Assembly: GCA_002412705.1 (NCBI GenBank)
Contig: DHVO01000145.1
Coordinates: 1-9,796, forward strand
Reading direction: 5' to 3'
Source: Bacteroidales bacterium UBA5206
Lineage (GTDB): Bacteria; Bacteroidota; Bacteroidia; Bacteroidales; Tenuifilaceae
Length of the DNA stretch: 9,796 nt
The notes beneath the pieces were generated by a model. It was not told the DNA's origin. It saw only the letters and a program-made list of their open reading frames with translations, and made no database searches. Shown piece after piece: positions 1 through 6,424 of the stretch; within the stretch, counting starts at the first letter, position 1, and each line of letters opens with the position of its first letter. Both the position numbers and the translations under genes were made by a program.

Positions 1-445
1 AACGCTGCTCAAGCTCTGTAAAGGCCTTATTCACCTTATTTATAGAGCCTATCTTGTTTAGTGGAAGCTTTACAATACGAGCCTGCTCGGCAAGAGCTTG
101 AAGTATAGACTGGCGAATCCACCATACAGCGTAGGAAATAAACTTAAACCCACGCGTCTCGTCAAAACGCTGAGCAGCTTTAATAAGCCCTAGATTCCCT
201 TCGTTGATCAGATCGGGCAAACTAAGCCCTTGATTCTGATACTGCTTGGCAACCGAAACAACAAACCGAAGGTTAGCCTTTACCAGTTTGTTAAGCGCCT
301 CCGCATCCCCCTCTTTCAGCTTCCGAGCTAAGGTTACCTCCTCGTCCGGGGTGAGAAGATCTACCTTCCCGATTTCGTGCAGGTACTTATCCAGAGAGAC
401 TGTCTCCCGGTTAGTTACCTGTTTGATAATTTTAAGCTGTCTCAT
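1..445 (-). CDS. rpoD: Primary RNA polymerase sigma factor RpoD (N-terminal half, cut by window edge)
   Basis: Reading leftward from an ATG at 445-443, 148 codons are visible before the window edge. The protein is the housekeeping sigma factor that binds core RNA polymerase and recognises promoters. It starts MRQLKIIKQVTN and goes straight into region 1.2 (residues about 15-45, SLDKYLHEIGKVDLLTPDEE). Regions 2.1-2.4 follow (about 46-117), including NLRFVVSVAKQY, the core-binding DLINEGNLGLIKA and the -10-melting stretch FKFISYAVWWIRQSI. Region 3 begins at about residue 120 (AEQARIVKLPLNKIG). Region 1.1 is absent, as is usual for Bacteroidota sigma factors of about 285 residues, so roughly half of the protein is seen. 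It is divergent from rho. No Shine-Dalgarno sequence precedes the start, which is normal for the phylum. I found no full TAnnTTTG box on this strand upstream, so its promoter is not assigned. Confidence 0.96.
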   Translation of the reverse strand, partial: MRQLKIIKQVTNRETVSLDKYLHEIGKVDLLTPDEEVTLARKLKEGDAEALNKLVKANLRFVVSVAKQYQNQGLSLPDLINEGNLGLIKAAQRFDETRGFKFISYAVWWIRQSILQALAEQARIVKLPLNKIGSINKVNKAFTELEQR

Positions 446-572
446 AACAAATTATAAAGTATCAGGTATTGTGCTAGTTTTTTTCCCTAAATCCCGCCCA
501 TACCTAATCCCGAATTTCAATCATCACCCCCACTCGAACTGCAATGGGGCTGCACTCTGATTGAATAGAGAT

Positions 573-618
573 AATTGGTTCCTGTTAACGGTTGCCCCCG
601 CAAAACACACAACCAATT
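573..618. repeat. Long interrupted inverted repeat in the rpoD-rho spacer
   Basis: AATTGGTT at 573-580 is perfectly complementary to AACCAATT at 611-618. The arms can continue inward with TGTT (583-586) against AACA (604-607), and TTGC (592-595) against GCAA (600-603) around a CCCC loop. That gives up to 16 pairs in one irregular hairpin with a 5-base bulge (587-591). It lies about 130 bases upstream of the rpoD start and 300 upstream of rho. It would fall in a long rpoD leader RNA if one exists, or it could be a protein-binding site. No known riboswitch or leader family is recognised. Confidence 0.45.
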
Positions 619-689
619 CATTTACAAGCAAAGAGAATGTTTTTCCTGTGCTTTTTTCAAGCTTGAATATAACTAATAATACAAGACAT

Positions 690-720
690 TATGCTTTTCA
701 GCATATTTTTTTTAATTTTG
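690..720 (+). promoter_or_regulatory. Candidate rho promoter (Bacteroidota -33/-7 type)
   Basis: TAATTTTG at 713-720 matches the Bacteroidota -7 consensus TAnnTTTG exactly. TATG at 690-693 is one mismatch from the -33 TTTG, at a 19-base spacing. Transcription would start near 726 and give rho a leader of roughly 190 bases. The surrounding sequence is very AT-rich, so a chance match is possible. It is the only full -7 match I found between the two genes on this strand. Confidence 0.4.
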
Positions 721-731
721 TGCCAATAATG

Positions 732-775
732 AAACATTTTCCAAGAAATGTTTGGTTAATCAAATCATTATTAAC
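732..775. repeat. Two adjacent inverted repeats in the putative rho leader
   Basis: AAACATTT (732-739) and AAATGTTT (746-753) form a perfect 8-bp inverted repeat with a 6-base loop. Immediately after it, GTTAAT (755-760) and ATTAAC (770-775) form a second one with a 9-base loop. Both fall a few bases after the predicted rho transcription start, so they could be leader-RNA hairpins or operator sites. The arms are AT-rich, so either could be chance. A third, weaker repeat, TGGTTG (879-884) with CAACCA (899-904), ends 14 bases before the rho ATG. Confidence 0.35.
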
Positions 776-918
776 TAATATTGCAAAATGTTTCCCTCGA
801 GTCTCTCGAAATTCTTCTGAAACAATTCCACTTTAACACAGTCGAAAATTTCTTTTAATTCATTCACACTATTCCCAGTGGTTGGTACTACTTTCTTACA
901 ACCAATTTGAAAAACTTT

Positions 919-2877
919 ATGTACGATATTTTAGAACTTAACAAGAAGCTTCTGCCCGAGTTACGGGAGATAGCTAAAGAAATGAAGATCAAAAAGATTG
1001 AATCGCTCCGAAAACAGGATTTAATCTACCAGATTCTTGACCAACAGGCTATTACGATAGCCAGCCGCGACGTTAAATCGGGCGAAAAGGATAGGGATAA
1101 GAATCGCGACAGGAACAAGGAGCAGCAACGTGTCGAAAAAAAGGACATTAAACCTATAAAGAAAGACAAAGACGCTCCTCAAGGCCCTAGCGCCAAACCA
1201 GCAGAACAGCCCGCTCCCGTAGCAGCAGCCCCAGCAGCTCCCGTAGCACAAGCGGCCTCATCTCCTGCTCCAGCACCCGCACCTACAGCAGCACCTGCAA
1301 CAGAAAAACCAGCTCCCCAGAATAACGATCGCTCCGATAAAATGGATCGAGAAAAGCGCAAACGCTTTACCCGGAAAAAGGAGGGAGAGGCTACACCTGA
1401 ATACCGTACATCGGCAAATAAACCTCAACAGGAAAAACCAAAAGCAACCAGCGAAAAAGCAGTCCCCCTACCAGAGGTTGAGGTTGACGAGCCAGAAGTT
1501 GTAGCCTTTGATGAAGCCGATGAGGTAATTGTACCAACACCAGAAGTTACTCCTGCCGTTGAAGCCAGCCCAGAAGAGGGTAACGAGCCAATGGAAAAGG
1601 TTGAGGTTCCCCGTGAGGAAATCACCACTCCAATGCCCGAGCGCAACCAGGAAGGTGAAAAGAAACCGTTTGTTAGAGAGCAACACGGACGCAAAACCTT
1701 TGAAAGAAGGGGCAACGACAGAAATGGCGAAAGACCTGCCGACCGTTTTGACTTTGACGGCGTTGTTGCAGCAACAGGCGTACTTGAAATTATGCCCGAT
1801 GGTTACGGATTCCTTCGTTCATCGGACTATAACTACCTTAGCTCACCCGATGATGTATATGTATCTCAGTCGCAAATAAAGCTGTTTGGGCTAAAAACTG
1901 GCGATACCGTTACAGGAACCATTCGTCCTCCCAAAGAGGGTGAAAAGTACTTCCCCCTTATTAAGGTGAACGAGATAAACGGACGTACCCCAGACTTTAT
2001 CCGCGACCGTATTCCCTTTGACTACCTAACCCCACTCTTCCCTAACGAGAAGTTTACCCTTATTGGTAATGGGCAAAATAACCTATCGGCACGTGTTGTT
2101 GATATGTTCTCCCCCATAGGTAAGGGACAGCGTGGTTTAATTGTAGCCCAACCCAAAACGGGTAAAACTATTCTGCTAAAGGATATTGCTAATGCAATAG
2201 CAGCAAATCACCCAGAGGTGTACATGATTGTTCTGCTTATTGACGAACGCCCCGAGGAGGTTACCGATATGGCACGTAGCGTTAACGCCGAAGTGGTTTC
2301 ATCAACCTTTGATGAGCCTGCAGAGCGCCACGTTCGCGTTGCAAACATTGTACTTGAAAAGGCAAAACGCCTTGTAGAGTGCGGCCACGATGTGGTTATT
2401 CTACTAGACTCCATAACCCGTTTGGCCAGAGCATTCAATACCGTTCAGCCAGCATCGGGTAAGGTGCTATCGGGTGGTGTTGACGCCAATGCGCTACACA
2501 AGCCCAAACGATTCTTTGGTGCGGCTCGTAACATTGAGAACGGTGGCTCACTTACCATTCTTGCAACCGCACTTACCGAAACGGGTAGCAAAATGGACGA
2601 GGTTATCTTTGAGGAGTTCAAAGGAACTGGTAACATGGAGCTACAACTTGACCGCAAGCTATCGAACAAGCGTATTTACCCAGCTGTTGATATCACGGCA
2701 TCGAGTACCCGCCGCGAGGATCTGCTACTTGATAAGGAAACCCTTAGCAAGATTTGGATACTCCGCAACTACCTAACCGACATGAATTCGATAGAAGCAA
2801 TGGAGTTCCTAAAGGATAGGCTAATTAGAACACAAACCAACGAAGAGTTTCTACTCTCAATGAATAGCGATTACTAG
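919..2877 (+). CDS. rho: Transcription termination factor Rho with long disordered insertion
   Basis: This encodes a 652-residue RNA-dependent ATPase and helicase that forms hexamers, loads on nascent RNA and releases transcripts. The start is the ATG at 919 (MYDILELNKKLL, the usual opening in this phylum), not the in-frame TTG at 907. The Rho_N domain spans residues 1-45. A long insertion follows (about 50-280): Lys/Arg-rich, then Pro/Ala-rich (about 90-135), then acidic (about 183-236), then Arg/Asn/Gly-rich (about 253-278). The RNA-binding cold-shock-like domain is at about 287-355 (GVLEIMPDGYGFLR). The ATPase core has Walker A AQPKTGKT at 410-417, Walker B VVILLD at 492-497, the Q-loop near 513-525 (SGKVLSGGVDANA) and the R-loop near 556-575 with FKGTGN. 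All catalytic motifs are intact. The extra length over E. coli Rho (419 residues) is almost all insertion. It is followed at once by an intrinsic terminator. Confidence 0.97.
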   Translation: MYDILELNKKLLPELREIAKEMKIKKIESLRKQDLIYQILDQQAITIASRDVKSGEKDRDKNRDRNKEQQRVEKKDIKPIKKDKDAPQGPSAKPAEQPAPVAAAPAAPVAQAASSPAPAPAPTAAPATEKPAPQNNDRSDKMDREKRKRFTRKKEGEATPEYRTSANKPQQEKPKATSEKAVPLPEVEVDEPEVVAFDEADEVIVPTPEVTPAVEASPEEGNEPMEKVEVPREEITTPMPERNQEGEKKPFVREQHGRKTFERRGNDRNGERPADRFDFDGVVAATGVLEIMPDGYGFLRSSDYNYLSSPDDVYVSQSQIKLFGLKTGDTVTGTIRPPKEGEKYFPLIKVNEINGRTPDFIRDRIPFDYLTPLFPNEKFTLIGNGQNNLSARVVDMFSPIGKGQRGLIVAQPKTGKTILLKDIANAIAANHPEVYMIVLLIDERPEEVTDMARSVNAEVVSSTFDEPAERHVRVANIVLEKAKRLVECGHDVVILLDSITRLARAFNTVQPASGKVLSGGVDANALHKPKRFFGAARNIENGGSLTILATALTETGSKMDEVIFEEFKGTGNMELQLDRKLSNKRIYPAVDITASSTRREDLLLDKETLSKIWILRNYLTDMNSIEAMEFLKDRLIRTQTNEEFLLSMNSDY

Positions 2878-2906
2878 AAGAAGGGGCCTTGAGCCCCTTC
2901 TTTTTT
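2878..2906 (+). terminator. Intrinsic terminator of rho
   Basis: A 10-bp perfect stem pairs 2878-2887 with 2893-2902 (core AAGGGGC / GCCCCTT) around the 5-base loop CTTGA. Its T-run extends to 2906. It begins at the base after the rho stop codon, so rho is probably a single-gene transcript that ends here. Confidence 0.92.
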
Positions 2907-2934
2907 GCTATATACCTTGATTTTGCTACTTTCG
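2904..2934 (+). promoter_or_regulatory. Promoter for the 133-residue exported protein, overlapping the rho terminator
   Basis: TTTG at 2904-2907 is followed, after exactly 19 bases, by TACTTTCG at 2927-2934. This is one mismatch from the Bacteroidota -7 consensus TAnnTTTG. The start would be near 2940, leaving a leader of about 35 bases before the ATG at 2977. The -33 box lies inside the T-tract of the rho terminator. Confidence 0.6.
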
Positions 2935-2976
2935 CCTTTGCTACTTAGAAATCATTTAACCATTAGTTAGAAACCG

Positions 2977-3378
2977 ATGAAAAAACTACTACTTACCCTA
3001 ATCATTACCATTAGCGCGCTAGCCGCTAAATCACAAACTGTAAATGGAATTTCACTAGACAAAATTGATGCAACATACATTGATATTGTTGAGTATAGAA
3101 AATTTGTGAGCGATAAAGTGAATATTCTTCTCGATTATGGTCAACGCTCGCATATTCTTTACAACGAGGAGCAATTCGTTAAGGATGAAAACGGAAAGGA
3201 TATGGAGTTCAACTCCATTATAGATGCTCTAAACTTCCTATCTACATATGGTTTCGAATACATCGACTCCTATGTAACCGTAAGCAAAGAGAGCAGTACC
3301 TGCCACTTTCTTCTTAAACAAAAAGATAAACCAAGCGGGAATAAAGCCGAAACAACCACACAAGCCAATCCAGAATAG
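2977..3378 (+). CDS. Small exported protein of unknown function
   Basis: This is a 133-residue protein in no family I recognise. Residues 1-19 form a typical signal peptide (two lysines, then a hydrophobic core ending in AAKS), with likely cleavage before Gln20. No lipobox cysteine is present, so the product should be soluble in the periplasm or secreted. The mature part is short and mixed alpha/beta in character. It contains DATYIDIVEYRKF, then DYGQR near residues 53-57, then a helix-like stretch FNSIIDALNFLSTYGFEYID. The tail (about 115-133) is polar and rich in Lys, Thr, Asn and Gln, and probably disordered. There is a single Cys (near residue 109). The gene has its own promoter-like sequence and sits alone between rho and ssrA. 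Base use resembles its neighbours, with no sign of transfer. Confidence that it is a real gene is high; its function is unknown. Confidence 0.85.
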   Translation: MKKLLLTLIITISALAAKSQTVNGISLDKIDATYIDIVEYRKFVSDKVNILLDYGQRSHILYNEEQFVKDENGKDMEFNSIIDALNFLSTYGFEYIDSYVTVSKESSTCHFLLKQKDKPSGNKAETTTQANPE

Positions 3379-3399
3379 AGCAAATTCTGCACACCACAT

Positions 3400-3452
3400 A
3401 CACAAAACAAAAAGAAAGTTTTGTGTTGCAGGCTATAAAGATGCACTTTATA
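3400..3452. repeat. Two perfect inverted repeats between the small exported protein gene and ssrA
   Basis: ACACAAAAC (3400-3408) and GTTTTGTGT (3418-3426) form a 9-bp stem with an A-rich 9-base loop. TATAAAG (3434-3440) and CTTTATA (3446-3452) form a 7-bp stem with a 5-base loop. The first starts 21 bases after the upstream stop codon and could shape the 3' end of that transcript, but no T-run follows, so it is not a convincing intrinsic terminator. The second lies about 40 bases upstream of the ssrA -7 box, where an operator or activator site would fit. Confidence 0.45.
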
Positions 3453-3493
3453 ACAATATGGGGCAGGGTGTTCCATAATCCAATAATCGTAGC

Positions 3494-3501
3494 TATCTTT
3501 G
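3494..3501 (+). promoter_or_regulatory. -7 promoter element of ssrA
   Basis: TATCTTTG at 3494-3501 matches the Bacteroidota -7 consensus TAnnTTTG exactly and sits 15 bases before the mature 5' end of tmRNA. Transcription would start around 3507-3510, leaving a leader of under 10 bases for RNase P to remove. No good -33 TTTG lies at the expected 19-21-base spacing; GTG at 3468-3470 is too far upstream. Confidence 0.65.
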
Positions 3502-3516
3502 TGGGACTTACAACCT

Positions 3517-3915
3517 GGGGCTGACGCTGGTTTTGACAGCAAGCAGAAAGGGTTTGTAAGCATGCCGAGCGTTGTGAAGCTAGCTCGTTAATCTCAGGAC
3601 TCAAACTTTTAAACGGCGAATCAAATTACGCTCTCGCTGCCTAATTACGCAAAGCGAATTAGCTTAATTCCGGGGCCAAGGTGCTCCAGAACGAGATGTC
3701 TCGCAGAGGGTTCCGTCCTGTTGCTCCCTGCATACGAGGCACCAATCAAATGGGAATAGCCAGAGCGATGTCTCTAAGCACTGGTGAAACTTTAGAGAAT
3801 AAGGGTTAGCTCGGTTGCCTTGCACCTGGTTACCCCCGACAATCAAGAAAGGCTAAGCATGTAGAAAGCAAACTGGTTCCTTGTTTGGACGAGGGTTCGA
3901 ACCCCTCCAGCTCCA
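3517..3915 (+). ncRNA. ssrA: Transfer-messenger RNA (tmRNA), one-piece
   Basis: This RNA rescues stalled ribosomes together with SmpB and tags the unfinished protein for proteolysis. The 5' end GGGGCTG (3517-3523) pairs with CAGCTCC (3908-3914), with one G-U pair, forming the acceptor stem; A3915 is the discriminator. The T-arm is GAGGG (3891-3895), loop TTCGAAC (3896-3902) and CCCTC (3903-3907). The conserved GGTTTTGACAGC block follows the 5' acceptor strand. A pseudoknot stem CGAGC (3566-3570) / GCTCG (3583-3587) precedes the tag frame. A helix CTAATT (3641-3646) / AATTAG (3657-3662) contains the tag stop codon. CCA is not encoded (CTG follows A3915), so it must be added after transcription. 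The RNA is about 399 bases long and not permuted. It has its own -7 box and terminator. Confidence 0.96.
3615..3644 (+). other. ssrA: tmRNA proteolysis-tag reading frame
   Basis: From the resume codon GGC at 3615 the frame reads GESNYALAA and ends at TAA (3642-3644). With the alanine carried by tmRNA the appended tag is A-GESNYALAA. The C-terminal ALAA is the degron seen by ClpXP-type proteases. The GE-x-NYALAA pattern is typical of Bacteroidales, in which the third residue varies. Confidence 0.93.
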
Positions 3916-3940
3916 CTGACCTAAAAAACAATTGAATTCA

Positions 3941-3975
3941 AAAACCTCAATGTACCGATACATTGAGGTTTTTTT
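3941..3975 (+). terminator. Strong intrinsic terminator after ssrA (probably bidirectional)
   Basis: A perfect 14-bp stem pairs 3941-3954 with 3959-3972 around the 4-base loop CCGA, followed by T-run bases to 3975. It begins 26 bases after the tmRNA 3' end. The A-run on the left arm gives a T-run on the other strand, so it could also stop leftward transcription coming from the transposase remnant. Confidence 0.93.
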
Positions 3976-4219
3976 ATTTCTATTTGACTTCAAAACGATT
4001 CAAAATAGTTCATTATGTATTCAACTATTCAGAGAACTCCAAATCAATAAAGGTTACAGTCACCAAAAAAACCTATTGTTATGTATTCCATTTACTTACG
4101 AAACTTTTTCGAAAATTAGCAAATAAACCGATGCCCCCAGTGAATGCGTTAAAGAAGCCGAACTATCCAGAAAATAAGTTCTTCACAAAAGCAATTTCTT
4201 TCTGTCTCTTAATGGTTAG
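3976..4219. other. Non-coding stretch between ssrA terminator and transposase remnant
   Basis: I see no supportable gene, RNA or promoter here. The overlapping plus-strand frames in this stretch begin in or next to the terminator, have no start context and no protein-like sequence. It may hold the decayed end of the insertion sequence whose transposase remnant starts at 4220, but I could not identify a terminal inverted repeat. Confidence 0.5.
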
Positions 4220-4600
4220 CTACCTAACTCCTTCTCGAACCTCATTGCATACATACTGAATGGATAAGTAGTGGTATAGGCAGGATCGTATCTTTTCTGA
4301 TAGATTGGAAAATGCAGTAGGGATTTTTGTCATAGTGTGCCTAATCAGCTCCAGTAGCAAATAACAGATTAAAGCAATGTATAGCTGCTATTTTACTGCA
4401 TTCTCGCTGGCTTCCAAAAGGTCTTAACATGCAGATTTTGCTTTATTTTCCTGAAGAACAACTCGATATCCCATCGCTTTTTGTATAACTCGGCGATGGT
4501 GTTGTACTCCCAGTCCAACTGGTCGAATATCTTGTACTTACTTTATCACTTCACGGTTTGATTGGTACAGGTACAGCAGTCTAGCATCCAGTTTGGTATT
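4220..4600 (-). pseudogene. IS4-type DDE transposase remnant (C-terminal part, broken)
   Basis: On the minus strand, 4536 to 4393 reads DWEYNTIAELYKKRWDIELF and continues FRKIKQNLHVKTFW. This is the region around the catalytic Glu of IS4-type (DDE_Tnp_1) transposases, where Y-x6-E-x6-K surrounds the Glu of WDIELFF. After KTFW a one-base deletion within a G-run (plus-strand 4414-4415) shifts the frame. The expected continuation, SENAVK then QLYIALICYLLLELIRHTM, is found from 4408 to 4220 and ends at TAG. Within it the codon at 4390-4388 is an in-frame TAG between SENAVK and QLYIAL. Upstream, AAGTAAGT (near 4537-4544) looks like a 4-base tandem duplication; removing one copy joins the frame to another open stretch reaching about 4600. 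The N-terminal two thirds, with the two catalytic Asp residues, is gone. Lesions are few, so decay is not ancient. Confidence 0.85.
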
Positions 4601-4826
4601 TAATCTAAAATTTGTGTAACGAGCGGCTTATTGCAGTTTTTGATGCGTCTGTAGAGTCCCCTATTTTAAATGTTTTTGCCGAACTCAAAATTAAGGGATT
4701 CTGAGGGCTTTTTTCAGTTTTTTAAACTATTAACTTAGGATGCTAGTGTTTTTTACAATTTAATTATTACCTTAATGTTGTGTTATTCTTCATACGTCTT
4801 TTACAGTTAAACTAAATATAGATAAT
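4601..4826. other. AT-rich region upstream of the exported-protein operon
   Basis: No gene is seen. The left part may be further transposase debris. The right part (about 4720-4826) must contain the promoter of the following operon. The best candidate is TAATGTTG (4773-4780), one mismatch from the TAnnTTTG -7 box, with only a T-run where a -33 TTTG is expected. I regard the promoter as unassigned. Confidence 0.4.
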
Positions 4827-6395
4827 ATGCTTAAAATATTAAAAACGATAACAATTGGTTTTCTTTATGTCGGATTATTTGTTTCGGTTTCTTTTTCGCA
4901 GCAATATATTAGGATTAAGGGGGTAATTTTGGATGCTGAAACTAAAGAGCCAGTCTCATTTGCAACGGTGGCTTTTCAGGATAGGTCTTTTGGCGTGATT
5001 ACAAATGATGATGGGAGTTTTTCTTTTCCCATAACTGCAGCAGACTCTAGTCGGCAAATTGAAATTAGCTGTATTGGCTATGGATCTAAAATAATAGACA
5101 TTAAGACTATTCCAGCAGATAGAATGCTTCGGCTAGAACTTAGCCCAAGAGTATATAGTATCGACGAGGTAGAGGTGAGTACTAAGCGGCAACGCGGTCA
5201 AAGCGCTAAAGAGATTGTTACGGCCGCTGTTAGAGGAATTAAAGAAAATTATCCCAATTTCCCATTTCTTTTGAATGGATATTATCGCGACTATTTGACA
5301 GTAGAAGGTAAGTACATTAATCTATTTGAGGCAGAAATAAATCTTCAGGATAATGGGTTTCATACTAGTGATAAGCAGGAAACCAAAATAGGAATTGTTT
5401 ATGGTGCGTTTAACAAAGAGTTTCCGGTAGATTCTAATTTGATAACCAGTTATGGTGATCGTAAGGAAATTCCTTATGGTGTTACAGGCTATCAAGGTGG
5501 TAATGAGTTTTATTTTTTACTAGTTCATAATCCAATTCGTAATTACCTCGATGAGTCTTTCGCCTTCATTAAGCGAATAAATATTGAGTTTTTAGAGAAT
5601 CATCGGTTCGAGTTGCTAGGTACAGAGTATATCGATAGCGTTCTCTGCTATAAAATTGGACTAAACTACACAAAATCTGAGCACCCCGAATTTGCCACAG
5701 GGAGTATTAGTGGAGGAAAAAATAGAATTGTAGAAAACTATAAGGCTGTAGGTAATATTTATATTCAGGCTGATAACTTTAGGATTCATAAGTTGTCCTA
5801 TCAAGTTTTCTTCCGCAAACTAAAATTATGGGAGTTAAATTTGAGTTATAAGGATTTAGATGGTGTTTTTTATCTAAACTATCTTTCCTTCAATAATATA
5901 ATTGAAATACCCAACTACTTAAATGAAAGTTATTTTTATTTAAAAAACTTAACGGTTGATAAAAATAACAAGACCGTTAACTTGGTTTTTAATAATCCTG
6001 TAGATCCTGAAACGGCTAGAAAACCAGGGTATTATCGCCTCAAGTTCGATGGTAGAAGGGTGAAAGTTTCAAATGTAGCAAGTGCTGATACTTGCGTTAC
6101 GCTGAGTATCGAGGAGTTTGATAAATATTTAGGTTCATTTGAACTTAAGTATGCCGATAGGTTGAATTTTAATGTTCAAAAAATTAAGGATATTTATGGT
6201 AATAAGGTGAACAGCTTAAAAACTGTAGAAGCTTATCAATATCGCGAATTTTTTGTCAATAATGCTTCAAATCAATTTGAACCCATTTTGAAAGAGCAGC
6301 TTCTCGATCCAAAAAAATCAATTATTCTTAATGATCAAGTGATGGCTATACCAGATAGCATAACTTTCAATTCCCCCCTAATTGGTAGAAAATAG
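4827..6395 (+). CDS. Exported protein with carboxypeptidase-regulatory-like domain and Ig-like tail
   Basis: This is a 522-residue protein. Residues 1-24 are a signal peptide with likely cleavage before Gln25. Residues 28-118 form a carboxypeptidase-regulatory-like (CarboxypepD_reg-like) beta-sandwich, with GVILDAETKEPVSFATV, DDGSFSF, the GY turn, and SIDEVEVS at its end. This module is common at the front of TonB-dependent receptors and other Bacteroidota surface proteins. From 127 to 155, AKEIV through ENYP to GYYRDY matches the segment that often follows it in non-receptor proteins. The middle (about 155-370) is a beta-rich region I cannot assign. Residues about 375-470 look like an SbsA/Big_5-type Ig-like domain: TVNLVFNNPVDPETA, then KIKDIYGNKVN. 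No barrel, no transmembrane helix, no lipobox and no protease motif are seen. It lies 29 bases before the next gene, with no terminator between, so they form an operon. Its low G+C matches the first 150 bases of that gene. The exact function is unknown. Confidence 0.88.
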   Translation: MLKILKTITIGFLYVGLFVSVSFSQQYIRIKGVILDAETKEPVSFATVAFQDRSFGVITNDDGSFSFPITAADSSRQIEISCIGYGSKIIDIKTIPADRMLRLELSPRVYSIDEVEVSTKRQRGQSAKEIVTAAVRGIKENYPNFPFLLNGYYRDYLTVEGKYINLFEAEINLQDNGFHTSDKQETKIGIVYGAFNKEFPVDSNLITSYGDRKEIPYGVTGYQGGNEFYFLLVHNPIRNYLDESFAFIKRINIEFLENHRFELLGTEYIDSVLCYKIGLNYTKSEHPEFATGSISGGKNRIVENYKAVGNIYIQADNFRIHKLSYQVFFRKLKLWELNLSYKDLDGVFYLNYLSFNNIIEIPNYLNESYFYLKNLTVDKNNKTVNLVFNNPVDPETARKPGYYRLKFDGRRVKVSNVASADTCVTLSIEEFDKYLGSFELKYADRLNFNVQKIKDIYGNKVNSLKTVEAYQYREFFVNNASNQFEPILKEQLLDPKKSIILNDQVMAIPDSITFNSPLIGRK

Positions 6396-6424
6396 TTTTT
6401 AAATACAAAATAAAATACTACCCT

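Noticed and set aside
246..836. Two consecutive plus-strand open frames (246-560 and 561-836)
   Set aside because: The first runs antisense through rpoD coding sequence. The second lies in the AT-rich spacer and its product has no protein-like pattern.
907..918. TTG at 907 as the start of rho
   Set aside because: It would add four residues (MKNF) to a protein that in this phylum begins MYDILELN; the ATG at 919 fits better.
1021..1715. Long minus-strand frames opposite the rho insertion
   Set aside because: They are mirror images of the Pro/Ala- and acidic-rich codons of rho; their products are low-complexity shadows.
3664..3846. Minus-strand open frame inside ssrA
   Set aside because: It lies entirely within the tmRNA gene; structured RNA explains the sequence.
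3932..4259. Two plus-strand open frames after ssrA
   Set aside because: They start next to or inside the ssrA terminator, have no promoter and have no recognisable protein features.
4157..4685. GCCGAACT repeated at 4157-4164 and 4678-4685, flanking the transposase remnant, as a target-site duplication
   Set aside because: An 8-base match in about 500 bases is not rare, and no terminal inverted repeats lie inside it.
4701..4723. CTGA / TCAG with T-run as an intrinsic terminator
   Set aside because: The stem is only 4 bp with a T-rich loop, and no gene ends before it on that strand.
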